DNA of 64,000 nucleotides from Adiantum capillus-veneris (lineage: Eukaryota > Streptophyta > Polypodiopsida > Polypodiales > Pteridaceae): NCBI GenBank assembly GCA_014529385.2, contig CM043948.1, positions 22,841,451 through 22,905,450 of the forward strand, given 5' to 3'. The notes under the pieces were generated by a model. It was not told the DNA's origin and searched no databases. It worked only from the letters and a program-made list of their open reading frames with translations. The position numbers and the translations under genes were made by a program. Numbering within the stretch: position 1 is the stretch's first letter; each line of letters begins with the position of its first letter. Below are positions 29,683 to 43,921 of the stretch, one piece after another.

Positions 29683-30670
29683 CATTGGGTAGATTGGAAA
29701 GGATGTGTTCACAGGTTCGGTTTCAAGAGCCTCGGGCGAAGCTTTGGCTCTTTGACACTCTGGTGGCTTCTGCATTGCTTTATGGAGCTGAGATTTGGGG
29801 ACCTTCATTGGATCATCACGGGAGGACAAGCCGCAATGATGGATGGGGGGACATGGAGAAGCCTCTGGTCTCTATGATCTCGCGGCTCATTAGAGCCAAG
29901 GCCTCAGTACCACGTGCTATTGTTCGAGCAGAGCTAGCTGCCCCCCCACTAGTGGTTTAGGCGCTCACTAGATTTGTCTCCTTCATACACCGCATGTGGG
30001 AACTTCCCAGAGACAGATATGCCCGCCTTGCACTTGAGTCCTCTCGACAGTTAGCCATGCAGGGAGATACAACATGCTGGTATGGGGAGATGACATCATG
30101 GTTTCAGGCGCATGGGTTCAGCATAGATAGATTGCCTCCCTTCCAGTACTCACTGGATGCACCCTCTCTGACTCTTACACAGTCCGAGATCACCGGGCTC
30201 ATCTGCCAGGACTTGACTCAGCTAGACACCAGGAGGACATGGATATAGCCAGCACAGGAGCTGGGCACGAAGATGGCTTTCTACAGAGAGCATCTCCTCC
30301 AGCTTACGATTGATGGTTTTGTGACGAGGCCCAGATACATGGACACCCACTCTTGTCTCATGGGATACGATGTGCTATCGGCTAGATACGCACATCTTCA
30401 CACCAGCTGCGGATCGAGACTGGGAGATACAACGGAGTACCAGCAGAGGCCAGGACATGCCCCTTGTGTGACATCGAGCTTGAGACAGAGTTGCACTACA
30501 CATGCCACGGCCCGGCTACTACGAGATACGAGGCCGCTTCCATTGCTTGTTCAGAGAGGGCTTTGGACCATTCTCGAGAGTCATGCAGTACGAGAATCAG
30601 AGATGCTTGGGTTTGTTTTTGCTCGAGCTACGCAGACACAGAGAGAGCCTGATGAGAGGAGAGGCTAGCC
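29683..30670 (+). pseudogene. LINE T2 ORF2 C-terminal region (broken)
   Basis: Frames 29640-29960, 29994-30248 and 30273-30668 give RMCSQVRFQEPRAKLWLFDT, VASALLYGAEIWGPS, MISRLIRAKASVPRAI, the WELPRDRYARLALESSRQL block, QGDTTCWYGEMTSWF, DLTQLDTRRTWI, RPRYMDTH, and in another frame the zinc-type end with C-x2-C and TELHYTCH. Stops after APPLVV and RTWI break it. Confidence 0.7.
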
Positions 30671-31144
30671 AGTCTCAGAGACAGATCACAGTTTTGTTTA
30701 GAGTTGCCACTTGACACCCGGAGAAGCTACTGCCACAGCAGAGCTCGTCGTCTTACACCAGAGGCACACTGATCGACCGAGGGACTGAGCTAGGGAGATC
30801 TAGACGTCCACGACTGCGGAGGACTACACAGCATCGGCGGAGGCTGCATCAGAGGATTCGGATCACTTTGGCTCGAAATGCACGATGCACCATGGAGGAG
30901 ATTGATGAGATCCGCCAGCAACCGATGCTCGATCTCTTGTGATCTAGCTATCCCAGCTAGCTGCTTAGTTCACACCTAGTAGTTTAGGATTCCATAGTAT
31001 TTTATTGTTGCATTTGTCAGTTCATTTTTGTCATCTTGTTACTCTGACTCTGACTTTGTATCAGATCCACTACATTGTAACTTTTTGGTCTCATAGATCA
31101 CTTTGGCCTTTTGAAGACGTTAATATAACATTTTATTTCATTTC

Positions 31145-31200
<56 letters not shown>

Positions 31201-31204
31201 GAGG

Positions 31205-32133
31205 ATGTGTTCACAGGTTCAGTTTCAGGAGCCTCGGACGAAGGTCTGGCTCTTTGACACTTTGGTGGCTTTTGTATTGCTCTATGGAGCTGAGATATGG
31301 GGGCCTTCATTGGATCATCACGGGAGAATAGGTCGTACTGATGGATGGGGGGACATGGAGAAGCCTCTGGTCTCCATGATCTCGCGGCTCATTAGAGTGA
31401 AGGCTTCAGTACCACGTGCCATTATCCGAGCAGAGCTAGTTGCCCCCCCACTAGTAGTTGAGGCGCTCGCCAGATCTGTTTCCTTCCTACACCGATTGTG
31501 GGAACTTCCTAGAAACAGATACGCCCTCCTTGCACTTGAGTCCTCTCGACAGTTAGCCAGGCAAGGAGACACAGCATGTTGGTATTGGGAGATGACGTCA
31601 TGGTTCCATGCACATGGATTTAGTATAGATAGATTGCCCCCCTTCCAGTACTCACTGGATGCACCCTCTCTTACACAATTCGAGACCACCAGGCTCATCC
31701 GCCAGGACCTGATTCAGCTAGACACCAGGAGGACATGGGTACAGCCAGCACAAGAGCTGAGCACGCAGATGGCTTTCTACATAGAGCATCTTCTCCAGCT
31801 TACGATGGACGGTTTTGTGATGAGGCCCAGATACATGGACACCCACTTGTCTCATGGGATACGGTGTGCTATTGGCCAGAATCTTCACACCAGCTACGGA
31901 TCGAGACTGGGAGATGCAGCGGAGTGCCAACAGAGGCCAGGACATGCTCCTTGTGTGACATGGAGGCTGAGACAGAGTTACACTACACATGCCACTGCCC
32001 CGTCTACTACGAGATACGAGGCTGCTTCCACTCCTTGTTCAGAGAGGCCTTTGGACCACTCTCCAGAGTCATGAGGATCAGAGATGCCTGGGTTTGTTTC
32101 TACTCGAGTTGCACAGACACAGAGAGAGCCTGA
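31205..32133 (+). CDS. LINE T3 ORF2 C-terminal ORF
   Basis: One frame is open 31205-32074 (289 aa): MCSQVQFQEPRTKVWLFDTL, YGAEIWGPSLDHHGR, MISRLIRVKASVPRAIIRAE, WELPRNRYALLALESSRQLA, GDTACWYWEMTSWFHAHGF, LIQLDTRRTWVQPAQELST, MAFYIEHLLQLTMDGFV and RPRYMDTHLSHGIRCAIGQ, then a shift. The zinc-type block (SLCDMEAETELHYTCHCPVY) is in the frame 31735-32133. This tail is intact over a longer stretch than in any other T copy. Confidence 0.7.
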
Positions 32134-32445
32134 TGAGAGGAGAGGCTAGCCAGTCTCAGAGACACATCACATATTTCGTTAGAGCAGCGCTGGACACCCA
32201 GAGGAGCTACTACCACAGCAGATCTTGTCGGCTCACTCCAAAGGTACACTAATTGATCGAGCGACTGAGCTAGGGAGATGTAGACGTCCACGACTGCGGA
32301 GGACTACACAGCATCGACGGAGGCCACATCAGAGGATTCCGACCACTTTGGCCCGACATGCACGACGCCCGGTCAGATTGCTGTGTATGGAGGAGATTGA
32401 TGAGATCCGCCAGCGATCGATGCTGGATCTCTTGTGACTTGTGAT

Positions 32446-32706
32446 TTAGGCTGGGTTCAGACTGAACCGGCGGAAGAAACAAGGTTTCCTAAATGTGCCG
32501 CCGCCTAGTGTGAACAGTGTGGAGGAGGAAAAGTGAAAAAGTGAAGGGGGCTGAGAGAGGCCATCAACTCTTCCGAGGGGGGGGGTCGGAAGAAAAATGG
32601 AGGGCCTGGCGGAAGAGTGCCTCAACTCCAACCAATTAAATTTTGCCATGGAGGAAGAACGCCCCTTTGCTTTTTTCTTCCGCCGCCTAGTTTGAACCCA
32701 CCCTTA
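32446..32706. mobile_element. Tourist-like (PIF/Harbinger) MITE with TTA target duplication
   Basis: Element 32449-32703 (255 bp). Terminal inverted repeats: left GGCTGGGTTCAGACT, then GGCGGAAGAAACAAG; right, reversed, GGGTGGGTTCAAACT, then GGCGGAAGAAAAAAG. TTA stands at 32446-32448 and 32704-32706. LINE T2 has the empty site (GTGATCTAGCTATCC, 30940-30955), which fits a 255-bp insertion. A 3-bp TTA duplication and GGGT-type ends are the marks of PIF/Harbinger MITEs. Confidence 0.9.
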
Positions 32707-32923
32707 GCTACCCCCAGCTAGCTACTTAGTTCACGCCTACCGGTTTAGGATCCCATAGTACTTTTATTTTATCACTTTATCATTTTGTCATTTCATTTTG
32801 TTACTTTGACTTTGTATCACACATTGTAACGCTCTGGTCTGATAGGTCATACATTGTAACGCTCTGGTCTCATAGGTCATTTTGGCCTTCTGAAGACATT
32901 AATATAACTTATCATTTCATTTC

Positions 32924-32960
<37 letters not shown>

Positions 32961-32963
<3 letters not shown>

Positions 32964-33087
32964 TTCCTTGCCCTGAAGCTCCCCTTTGAAAGTGCTGCTT
33001 CTCTTATCTCACGGCAGCACAATAGCCTGTTGAAGATGTTAATATAACAACTTCTGAAAATTGAAGACGTTAATATAACATTTCATT

Positions 33088-33139
<52 letters not shown>
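32961..33139 (+). repeat. Short T-type tail pieces and (TC)n
   Basis: GTTTTCCTTGCCCTGAAGC, then CCTGTTGAAGATGTTAATAT, ACTTCTGAAAATTGAAGACG, TTAATATAACATTTCATT and TC repeats 33091-33139. It looks like one or two very short T-family 3' ends stacked in the CT tract of T3. LINE T4 follows directly. Confidence 0.65.
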
Positions 33140-33143
<4 letters not shown>

Positions 33144-33308
33144 GGGTGATGACCTCACTCTAAAACAGGTAGCACACATGCAAGATTTGATGCCAGAGAT
33201 CAAGGTGGCGAGGGAGAAAGGGAAAATTTCTTTCTACAGGGGGAGAGAGTAGTGGTGTTGGAAAAACGCACCACATGACGGTGCGAGACATATGGGACCA
33301 ACCTTAAA

Positions 33309-34180
33309 TTGGCAGCATGGAATTGTAATGGATCACTGAAGCTAGATGTAGGCGCGTTTGAGGATAGCTTTAAGGAAGGAGACATTATTTTCTACTTGGA
33401 AATGCATCAGACTCCTGGTGGCACATTACCTAGAGTGACAGGATACCATTGGGAGACTACCTGTAGGCAGGAAGTGAGGTCAACACTTAGAGGACGGGGA
33501 TCAGGAGGTGTGGCAGTCCTATTCAGGAGTATTGTTCGGAGGGATGAGCAGGTCAGAGTTATAAGGGTCAGAGTGAAAGCGGAGACAAGGAGGCCACTCT
33601 CCATTGCAATATGCTATTTCTCCCCCAGCACATCTCATTATGCATCGCCCAAGGGGGAGTCACCCTACACGATATTGGATGAGAATATTTGGGAGTTTTC
33701 TAGGGACAACGATGTCATTCGTTTGGGACACTTCAATGCCAGGCCGGACAGTCTCTGATAGCTTTCTATGATACCTAAGAGAAAATGTTGAGAGAATTGG
33801 ATGTCAGTGATATGGGATTGGCTAGGCATTCGCATGACGAAGAGCACAATGGATAAAGGGGATATGTGACAAATTTGGGGACTGCACATGGATTGGCCAT
33901 CTTGAATGGCTTCCACAGATTTCCAGCATCGAGTGGGTTCACTTGTTTTCCTCATAGACATGGGGCTAGCACAGTGGCTTATGTTTTGGCTGAGCCCAAT
34001 TTTATACCCTCTATTCAGGACTTTACAGTCGGGCCCAGGCCTATTGGTGCTCTCCTCACGTTTGCCTCTCATTCATGTTCAGCACAACTCGACTGGCATA
34101 GACACCTACGCATACCCGATACACTTTTACTCCAGAGACTGATTCCGTCTACATAGATGGTATTTACAGACGCTTATGCA
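33309..34180 (+). pseudogene. LINE T4 endonuclease domain (catalytic Asp changed)
   Basis: LAAWNCNGSLKLDVGAFEDS, YLEMHQTPG, GRGSGGVAVLF, SIAICYFSPSTS, then GHFNARP where active relatives have GDFNAR. Frames shift near 33760 and after 33866; the later part gives FTCFPHRHGAST. The Asp to His change and frameshifts make it inactive. Confidence 0.75.
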
Positions 34181-34229
34181 CAGAGGATCCGGGGAGACCT
34201 TTAGGGGAGCTCACTCATATACTGACAGA

Positions 34230-35760
34230 GACACTACAGGATGCAGCAGCAGAAGCATACCCACACATTGAGCGTGGGCATTGACGACATTCTGGGAGCA
34301 CACCCCAAAATAGCTGGTATGAGGAGGAGTGCAAAGAGACTAGAGCCTGACTTCAGAGGGTGGTACTTCTAGGAGTCATTACTCACAACCAGTCACGGAT
34401 TGCTTCTCGGCGGTTGGTACAATGGAAGACGAGGGCGTTTCTAGCTCGGCTAGAGCAGGTTTTATGTCAATTGTTTTTGAGCCAGGATTCAGGCGAGGCA
34501 TGGGGACTCTTCCATGAGCATTCCCCCCCACCGGTCATCACTTCTACGGAGGTATGGGGACAGTATGCATCAGCTCTCTCTACACAGTCTCGGGGCAGCC
34601 ACCTCTTCGAGATCCGCCAGAGCCATGCCCACACACAAGTGCTTTCTTTACCACCGAGAAGGTAAAGAAAGCGATTCACAGGATGAAGACTAGGAGAGCA
34701 TATGACACGATTGCCTGGTAGCAGAGCATTTTATACATGCTAGAGATTTGCTTGCAGAGCTTCTAGTAGTGATGTTGAACCGTGCCATGTGCGAGGGCCT
34801 ACTTGATACTTGGAGTTTGTCCACAATCATACTGATCTTCAAGTCAGGGGACCCTATGGAGCTTGGGAACTACCACACTATCATGATTGGACACACATTG
34901 GCACGTTTGTACGCATCCATCCTTGAGCAATAGTTGAGTAGATGGGCGGAGAGAGAGGGTATACGAGTAGTTGGACAAATGTGTTTCAAGAGAGGTTTCT
35001 CTACTCTTGATCATATTCTGACACTCAGAACCATTATTGAGGAGGGAAGATCACGTGGGAGATGGCTCTATTGTTGCTTTGTGGACTTCCGCAAAGCCTT
35101 CGATACAATGCCCAGAGCTAGATTGATGTGCAGACTACAGGAGATGAGGGTACCGAAAGAGTTGATTTGGGAGATCATGGCTCTATACAAGTCAGTAGTG
35201 GGGTTTGTATGCACTCCAGAGGGGATTTTTGATTTGGTTCACTCCACTATTGGGGTCAAAGAGGGTTTCCCGCTATCTCCCACACTATTTGGCACGTATG
35301 GGGATGAGGTTGCTGTCTACATTGAGAGGGATGGTGATAGAGGAGCACAGTTGGCAGGGACATGGATCCCACTATTGCTATATGCTGATGATATTGTGTT
35401 TATTTCCGACTCCCCGGAGGGGATGTAGTGTCATTTAGATGCTTTGTGCACATTTGCCCATGATAGTAGATTGTCTGTTAACCTGGGGAAAACCAAGGTT
35501 ATGGTGTTTAACACCACACCACAATGTGTCAGGAGGTCAGCACCCACTTTTACATATGGCCAAGAGATGGTGGAGTATACAGATGCATACACCTATCTTC
35601 GGGTAGTCTTTAATGGACCGACGTATTCATTGAGAAGAGCAGCAGAGACTAGATTGACGAGAGCTTATGCAGCCTTCGGAGGATCGGAGAAGATGTGTTC
35701 GCAGGTTCAGTTTCAGGAACCTCAAACAAAGGTGTGGCTTTTTGACACTCAAGTGGCTTA
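34230..35760 (+). pseudogene. LINE T4 reverse transcriptase (broken)
   Basis: Linker (34360-34510), AELLVVMLNRAMCEGLLDTW, IFKSGDPMELGNYHTIMIGH, SILEQ then stop, FKRGFSTLDHILTLRTIIEE, CFVDFRKAFDTMPRARL, STIGVKEGFPLSPTLFGTYG, LLLYADDIVFISDSPEGM then stop, LSVNLGKTKVMVFNTTPQ. The catalytic DFRKAFD and YADD remain; four or more disruptions. Confidence 0.75.
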
Positions 35761-36830
35761 GCTACTCTCTATTGCGTTCAGATTTTGGGGCCCTCAGTGG
35801 ACCACCAAGGCAGATCTGGTAGCACTGATGGATGGACATGTATGGAGAGGTGTCTAGTCTCTATGATCTCTCGGATGATTCGGGCTGAGGCCTCAGTGCC
35901 ACATGAGATTATTCGAGCTGAGCTAGATCCCCCCCCCCCCCCCCCCCCCCCTTCTCGTAGTTGAGGCCCTTACTAGATCAATATCCTTCATGCATAATTT
36001 ATGGGACCTCCCCAGAGACAGATATGCTCGGCTAGCCCTTGAGTCATCCCGACAGCTAACGCTACAAGGGGACACAACATGTTGGTATGGGCAGATGACA
36101 TCATGGTTTCGGTCACGTGCCTTCAACATGGATAGATTGCCTCCATTCGAGTACTCCTTGATGCACCTTCCCTTTCTCTCACACGGATAGAGATCACTAG
36201 ACTTGTACGTTAGGATTTGATTCAACTAGATACCAGAAGCACATGGATACAACCGGTACAAGAGTTGGGCACGGATACGGCTTTCTATAGAAAGCATCTA
36301 CTCCAACTATCAGAAGATGGATTTGTGTTTAGACTGGCCTATATGGACATTTATTTATCCTATGGGATACGATGTGCTATTGGTCAGATGCGCACATCAT
36401 CGCATCAGCTAGAGATTGAGAGTGGTAGATTTAGGAGAGTACCATCAGAAACCAAGATATGCCAGTTGGGTCATATAGAGCTAGAGACAGAGTTACATCA
36501 CATTTGTCATTGTCCGGTATGCTATGAGATACGAGGTCGCTTTCACTTTCTATTCAGAGAGGGCTTTGGTTTGTTGGCTAGAGTCATGAGATATCAGGAT
36601 GAGAGTTGCGCAGACACAGGGAGAGTCTCTTGAGGAGACTAGGCAATGGGAGACATTCACAGAGGAAGATCACTAACTTCTTTAGAGCAAGGACTCAACA
36701 GCCTGACGAGCATGCTTCACAGCAGACTTCAGAGCCCACTTCTACCAGAGGTATATTAGTGGATAGAGCCACTGAGCTCGGGAGAGCTAGACGCCCACGT
36801 CTACGAGGGCGACAATGACGTCGACGGAGG
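35761..36830 (+). pseudogene. LINE T4 ORF2 C-terminal region (broken)
   Basis: A 23-C run (35929-35951) stands where other copies read AAPPLVV. Then LWDLPRDRYARLALESSRQL, QGDTTCWYGQMTSWFR, a stop, LDTRSTWIQPVQELGT, and the zinc-type end (CQLGHIELETELHHICHCPV). Same plan as T2 and T3. Confidence 0.65.
35929..35951 (+). repeat. Poly-C tract (23 C) in LINE T4
   Basis: Expansion of the CCCCCCC run that codes for Pro-Pro in T2 (29942) and T3 (31443). Confidence 0.95.
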
Positions 36831-37158
36831 CTCTGTTAGAGAATCAGAACTATTCTAGCTCGACATGGGAGACGCCGAGTACGACTATTTACAGAGGCGG
36901 ACATTGACGAAGCTCTTCAGCGACTGATGCAATACTTTCTCGGACAACGCCCGATGTGGGGCATCCTCGGGCATGGATGATGATTATGGTGATTTTAGTT
37001 TGACGATCTTAGTCTTTTAGTTTAGTCTTTCAGTCTACTTCATTTTATTTATTTTATTTTTGTAACTAGACATTGGATTAGATTCACAAGGATTGTATCA
37101 GTTTGGTCTCATAGGTCATTTTGGCCTTTTGAAGACGTTTAATATAACATTTCATTTC

Positions 37159-39632
<2,474 letters not shown>

Positions 39633-39961
39633 TCATGCTTGAACCTCAACCAGATAGTTGGGACAGGCTTGTGGTGGCTGTAAGTAACTTTGTCTCTAAC
39701 ACAAAGACTCTTAAGTTTGATGATGTTGTGGGTGTTCTCCCAAGGAGGAAATGCAAAGAAGAAACACAAGTGAATCATAAAGCACTGCACTGTCAGCGAC
39801 AACAAGGGGAAGATCAAAGGAGAGGTTCAAAAATCAATAGGGTCGTGATCACTCAAGGTGGAGCAAGTCACGCACAAAGTCAGTTCTTTGGCGAGTAGTC
39901 TAATCGGGAGATGTGCATGTTGGGCCAAAGTGACCCGGATCCTCTGTTGCAGTCTCTGAGG
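39633..39961 (+). pseudogene. Ty1/copia gag fragment
   Basis: The frame 39635-39898 begins EPQPDSWDRLVVAVSNFVSN, then TKTLKFDDVVGVL, the order of the copia gag (UBN2-type) domain. A frameshift near 39738 then gives KEEMQRRNTSES and ATTRGRSKERFKN. No zinc knuckle is intact and no other copia part is nearby. Confidence 0.6.
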
Positions 39962-40024
39962 CATAGTTACCCGGAACGGGGAATGGGGAACGGCAACGGG
40001 CATGAAACGCCATTCCTTGTTATG
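39962..40024. mobile_element. Minimal terminal-inverted-repeat element, GGAACG family (63 bp)
   Basis: Left end CATAGTTACCCGGAACGGGG; right end reads CATAACAAGGAATGG on the reverse strand. The ends match those of the 449-bp transposon at 60172-60620. No target duplication was seen. Confidence 0.5.
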
Positions 40025-40042
40025 GATACTCACGTTTCAAAC

Positions 40043-43000
40043 ACGAAACTGCAATGGCTCTCTATGGACACATCCAGGGAGACTAGAGGAGGTGATGCAT
40101 GACCGAGACATTGTTCTACTCACAGAGACACGTGCGAGTCCCGCGAGAGGCCTACCTCGAGTATAGGATTACCAATGGGAGTCTCTCCACAGGAAGTGCA
40201 CACGGCACAACATTTCTAGAGGATCTGGCAGAGTAGCAGTCCTCTATCGCTGCTCACTTCACAGCAGGATACAGATAGTAGCCCGCGACCCAGAGGCACG
40301 CTACATGTGGATACGGATTGAGCTATCAGAGGAGCACACTCTATACATTGCCATTTGCTACTTGGCACCTAGCGGCTCTAGATTTGCACATGCAAGAGGA
40401 GCACGGGTAGAGGAGACCCATACACATGTAGGAGGGAAGGAGGATGATACAGACTCACCATATACGTGTCTCAGGGAGGGGATCCTGGAGTACTCCAGAC
40501 TAGGAGAAGTCTTCCTTATGGGTCTTCATCGCCAGGACACAATGTAGACAGTGTGACATCTACGACTTTGATGACCCAGAGCTACACTCCACCCTGGAGA
40601 ACACAGAGGCATAGAGGACATCCAGAGATACCACTACACCCACACCATATGGGAGGCACATACTCTGTTTGGGATCACAGCACCGTCTCGTTGTCTATAA
40701 CGGGATGGCGCAATGACCATCGTCTGGAGGCTTGACTTGCATACCACCATCGGTATCTGGCGGGGGTAGTGCAGTGGTTTACATCATCGGCCTCAGAGAG
40801 GCAGCCCAACTGTTGACATCCTTCACCATCCCACCACTACCTATCGGGGCTAACCACACATACCTTGCTCTCTCTTTCACTGGTTCACCCATCTCACACA
40901 CACCACCCACACCCACGCCACACACTACCATACATTTCACACATGAGCCAGTCATAGTCTATTCATCACATGTATATGAGGGGATCTATGCTCTCGACCC
41001 AGATACAGCACTCTCTACACTCACTAGCCAGCTCTCCGCAGTTCTTCACACTTAAGCCCTCAGTTGCTTCCTACACACTACTCACAGTGGCCGACCCCCA
41101 CCCTCTGGGAGGATGCCCGAGAATAGATGGTATGATGGGTAGTGCAAAGACTTATACAGACACCTACGGGCTCTACGAGCCTTAGAGGAGATCGCCGAGA
41201 GCGAGGTCAGGAGACAGATGAAGGTCATTACACGCCATAAACGGCGGGCCCTCAAGGAGGTGGAGGAGCTTGAGCTACACCATCTTCTCATGAGTACAGA
41301 CTGCTACACAACATGGAGGATTCTCAGAGAGCCATGTCCTACTACCCCACTGGAGGAATCTCAGACCTGGCATGACTATCCCCAGCGCCCTATACCAGAT
41401 ACCTGGGCAGCCACCAATGCCAGAGCCATCTGACCCTTGACCTACCACCTCGACTTTCTTTACATCTACTATGGTGGAGAGGGCCATTCGGCGCCTATAG
41501 CACGGCCGCTCAGCAAATCATACCTGCCTACAGAGCGAGCACCTGATCTATCGGCAGACAGTCTCTTCCCCTGGATAGCATGTCTTTTCAATCGCGCATT
41601 GATTGAGGGACTACCAGAGGAGTGGACTATGCACACCATTGTGCCTATCCACAAATCTGGCGACACCCTGTGCCTATCCAGGGAACTACAGGACTATCAT
41701 GATTGGCCACACACCGACCAAACTATATGGGAAAGTTTTTGAGGCAGAGCTTAGCACACATGCAAAGGCGTTAGGCAGAATCTACCCGAGATTCCAAAAT
41801 TTAAATTTCTCAACTCCTCCTTGATCCCCTCTGTTGGCCTCTCCGTCCCCTCTACTCACAGATCACAACCCCCACATCCACCATGCCCACTGAATTGATA
41901 CAACCCCCCTCCCCTCAACCCCCCCCCTTTCCTTACTCTCCGAGAGCGCCACTCCTCGTCTCTAATTGTCTCAGTGAAGCGGCTTGCACTCTCTCGCGTG
42001 CAAGCCTCTCACACACGGAGAGGAATCGTGTTCTCAGACAGGACCTCTGGCAGCTCTACATTAGGGAGACATGGATCACACCCAGAGAGCCTCTTCCCAC
42101 GAAGAGGCAATACTACAGAGATCCCTTCTTGACCATCCTAGCAGATGGGTTCATCCAGAGACCGAGATACATGGATACATACATGCCACATAGAGCAGGG
42201 GTTGCCATTGGAGAACTCAGAGTATTGTCACACCAACTAGAGATTGAGGTAGGGAGAGCTATACATGTCCCCAGAGCACAAAGGATATGCAGACTTTGCA
42301 AAGCAGAGATTGAGAGCGAGGAGCACTATGTTTGCAGATGTAGAGCATATGAGGAGATCAGAGGCAGATACCTGACCTTGTTTGCAGATCAGCCCACTCT
42401 ATATCAGATTTTTGAGTCCAGAGACTAGTGACAGTTCGGGCCGCTTTCTCCTCGAGATACAGCAACATCGGGACTCCCTTCTCCAGGCAGCATCAACTGT
42501 GGGAGACGAGCGCTAGACGCAGCTCACAAACTTTTTTCAAAGGACCATAGCAGCACCACCACCTCCGACCACCCAAAGAGGAGTGACTCTACAGCAGGCT
42601 GAGGAGGCCCAAGATCGCAGACGCCCACGTACCCATGGACGTAGGGCGCCTTGCCTACACCACAGCGAGATCGAGGAGATCCAAGAGCACTACTATAGAT
42701 CTTTGGAGGAGAGATGCATCCGGGCTTTTGCAGACCCAGTCGCCATCTTACGAGAACTCTTCACACCCTACCCACCCATGCATTTTGTATTACACCTTGA
42801 TTATGGTACTGGATGGAGCTAGAGATAGGATAGCATTTTATCTTATGATTGTATCTACCCCAGCATATAGGATTGCATCTTTTCCTCAGCTTTGGAGCTC
42901 CACCCCCAGCCTTGTATCACTTTCCTTCCCCAGTCATCATACAGGATAGTTACTTTTACTTTTGTATTTTTTATCCTTTACGGATACGAAGAGGACACCC

Positions 43001-43055
43001 ACCTCATGTACTTTGATTTGTCTCATAGGCAGACTTTGGCCTTTTAACAGACGTA

Positions 43056-43097
<42 letters not shown>
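40043..43097 (+). mobile_element. LINE U2, RT-deleted, with (TC)n end
   Basis: Starts at the same endonuclease codon as U1 (CTGCAATGGCTCTCTATGG) and repeats U1 closely, including the jump from AELSTHAKALGRI to LASPSPLLTDHNPHIHHAH. It keeps the 3' half missing from U1: C-terminal frame, 3' untranslated region, tail TTTGGCCTTTTAACAGACGT, then AAAAAAA and TC repeats 43062-43097. LINE T5 starts at the end of that tract. Confidence 0.82.
41883..42428 (+). CDS. LINE U2 ORF2 C-terminal zinc-binding ORF (181 aa)
   Basis: LRQDLWQLYIRETWITP, FLTILADGFIQRPRYMDTYM, RVLSHQLEIEVGRAIHV, then CRLCKAEIESEEHYVCRCRA, a C-x2-C-x8-H type cluster as in family T (CPLCDIELETELHYTCH). The same residues, not base runs, are kept between U and T, so the two families are related and this region was once under selection. 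Confidence 0.65.
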   Translation: MPTELIQPPSPQPPPFPYSPRAPLLVSNCLSEAACTLSRASLSHTERNRVLRQDLWQLYIRETWITPREPLPTKRQYYRDPFLTILADGFIQRPRYMDTYMPHRAGVAIGELRVLSHQLEIEVGRAIHVPRAQRICRLCKAEIESEEHYVCRCRAYEEIRGRYLTLFADQPTLYQIFESRD

Positions 43098-43100
<3 letters not shown>

Positions 43101-43921
43101 AGAGGCACTCAGCGTGATCAGAGACGACGTCCTGGAAGCATGTCTCGGAACAGTTGGTATGACGAAGAATGTATACAGACGAGAGCACAACTTTAGAGGG
43201 ATCTTCACTAGGGGTCATCAATCACATACAGTCTTGGATAGCCTTTCGGTGCCCGGTGCGACGGAAGAAGCGAGCATTCCCAGCTCAAATGAAGCGAGAC
43301 TTATACGAACTGTTCTTGAGTCGAGACTCAGGAGAGGCATGGCATCTCTTCCATGAGCACTCCCCACCGCGAGTGATTACTTCCCCTAATGTGTGGGGTC
43401 AGTGTGCAACTTCCTTATATACGGTCCCTAGACAGACACCCCTTCTAGATCCTCCTGAGCCATTCCCATCTACGAGTACCTTCTTTACCATTGAGATGGT
43501 AAAGATGGCCATTGAAAGGATGAAGACCGGGAGGGCATATAATCACACTAGACTTGTGGTAGAGCACTTTATACATGCTATAGATATGTTGGCAGAAGTT
43601 CCTGCAGTTCTATTCAATCCTGTCATGTGTGAGGGTCTACTTGAGACTTGGAGACTCTCTACTATTGTGCCTATCTTCAAGGTAGGTGATCCTACAGAGC
43701 CTGGAAACCACCGTATTATTATGATTGGACACACACTAGCACGATTGTATGCATGTATCCTTGAGCAGCAGCTAAGCGGATGGACAGAGAATGAGCGCAA
43801 ATGGGTAGCGGGGCAGGCTGGTTTTAGGAGAGGCTTCTCCACTCTTGACCATATTTTGACACTCATAGCCATCATTGAGGAGGACAGAGCACATGGGAGA
43901 CGGATTTACTGTAGCTTTGTG
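43098..43921 (+). pseudogene. LINE T5, linker and RT fingers (part 1)
   Basis: Begins AACAGAGGCACTCAGCGTG at the end of the U2 TC tract. Frame 43169-43921: PVRRKKRAFPAQMKRDLYEL, FFTIEMVKMAIERMKTGRAY, TIVPIFKVGDPTEPGNHR, FRRGFSTLDHILTLIAIIEE and RRIYCSFV. It is cut inside YCSFVDF by an N solo LTR; target duplication TTGTG at 43917-43921. Confidence 0.8.

Larger units (their letters stand above)
28228..31197 (+). mobile_element. LINE T2 with (CT)n 3' end (5' truncated)
   Basis: Starts in the endonuclease-RT linker (ACTACATGATGCAGCAGCAG). It carries the best preserved reverse transcriptase of the window, the C-terminal zinc region and a 3' untranslated part ending TTGAAGACGTTAATATAAC, ATTTTATTTCATTTCATTT, then CT repeats 31149-31197. 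LINE T3 begins at the very next base. Confidence 0.88.
31198..32960 (+). mobile_element. LINE T3 with (TC)n end (5' truncated)
   Basis: Starts GGAGAGGATGTGTTCACAGG directly at the end of the T2 CT tract and ends TGAAGACATTAATATAAC, TTATCATTTCATTTCATT and TC repeats 32927-32960. Its 3' untranslated region carries a Tourist-like MITE (32449-32703). A 29-bp piece CATTGTAACGCTCTGGTCT is duplicated near 32822-32876. Confidence 0.88.
33140..37231 (+). mobile_element. LINE T4 with (CT)35 end
   Basis: Longest uninterrupted T copy. It begins TTTGGGTGATGACCTCACTC in the ORF1 C-terminus right after a CT tract and covers endonuclease, RT, C-terminal region and 3' untranslated region, ending GACGTTTAATATAACATTTC, ATTTCATTT and CT repeats 37162-37231. 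Its 5' end falls at the same ORF1 codon as T1. Many stops. Confidence 0.88.
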
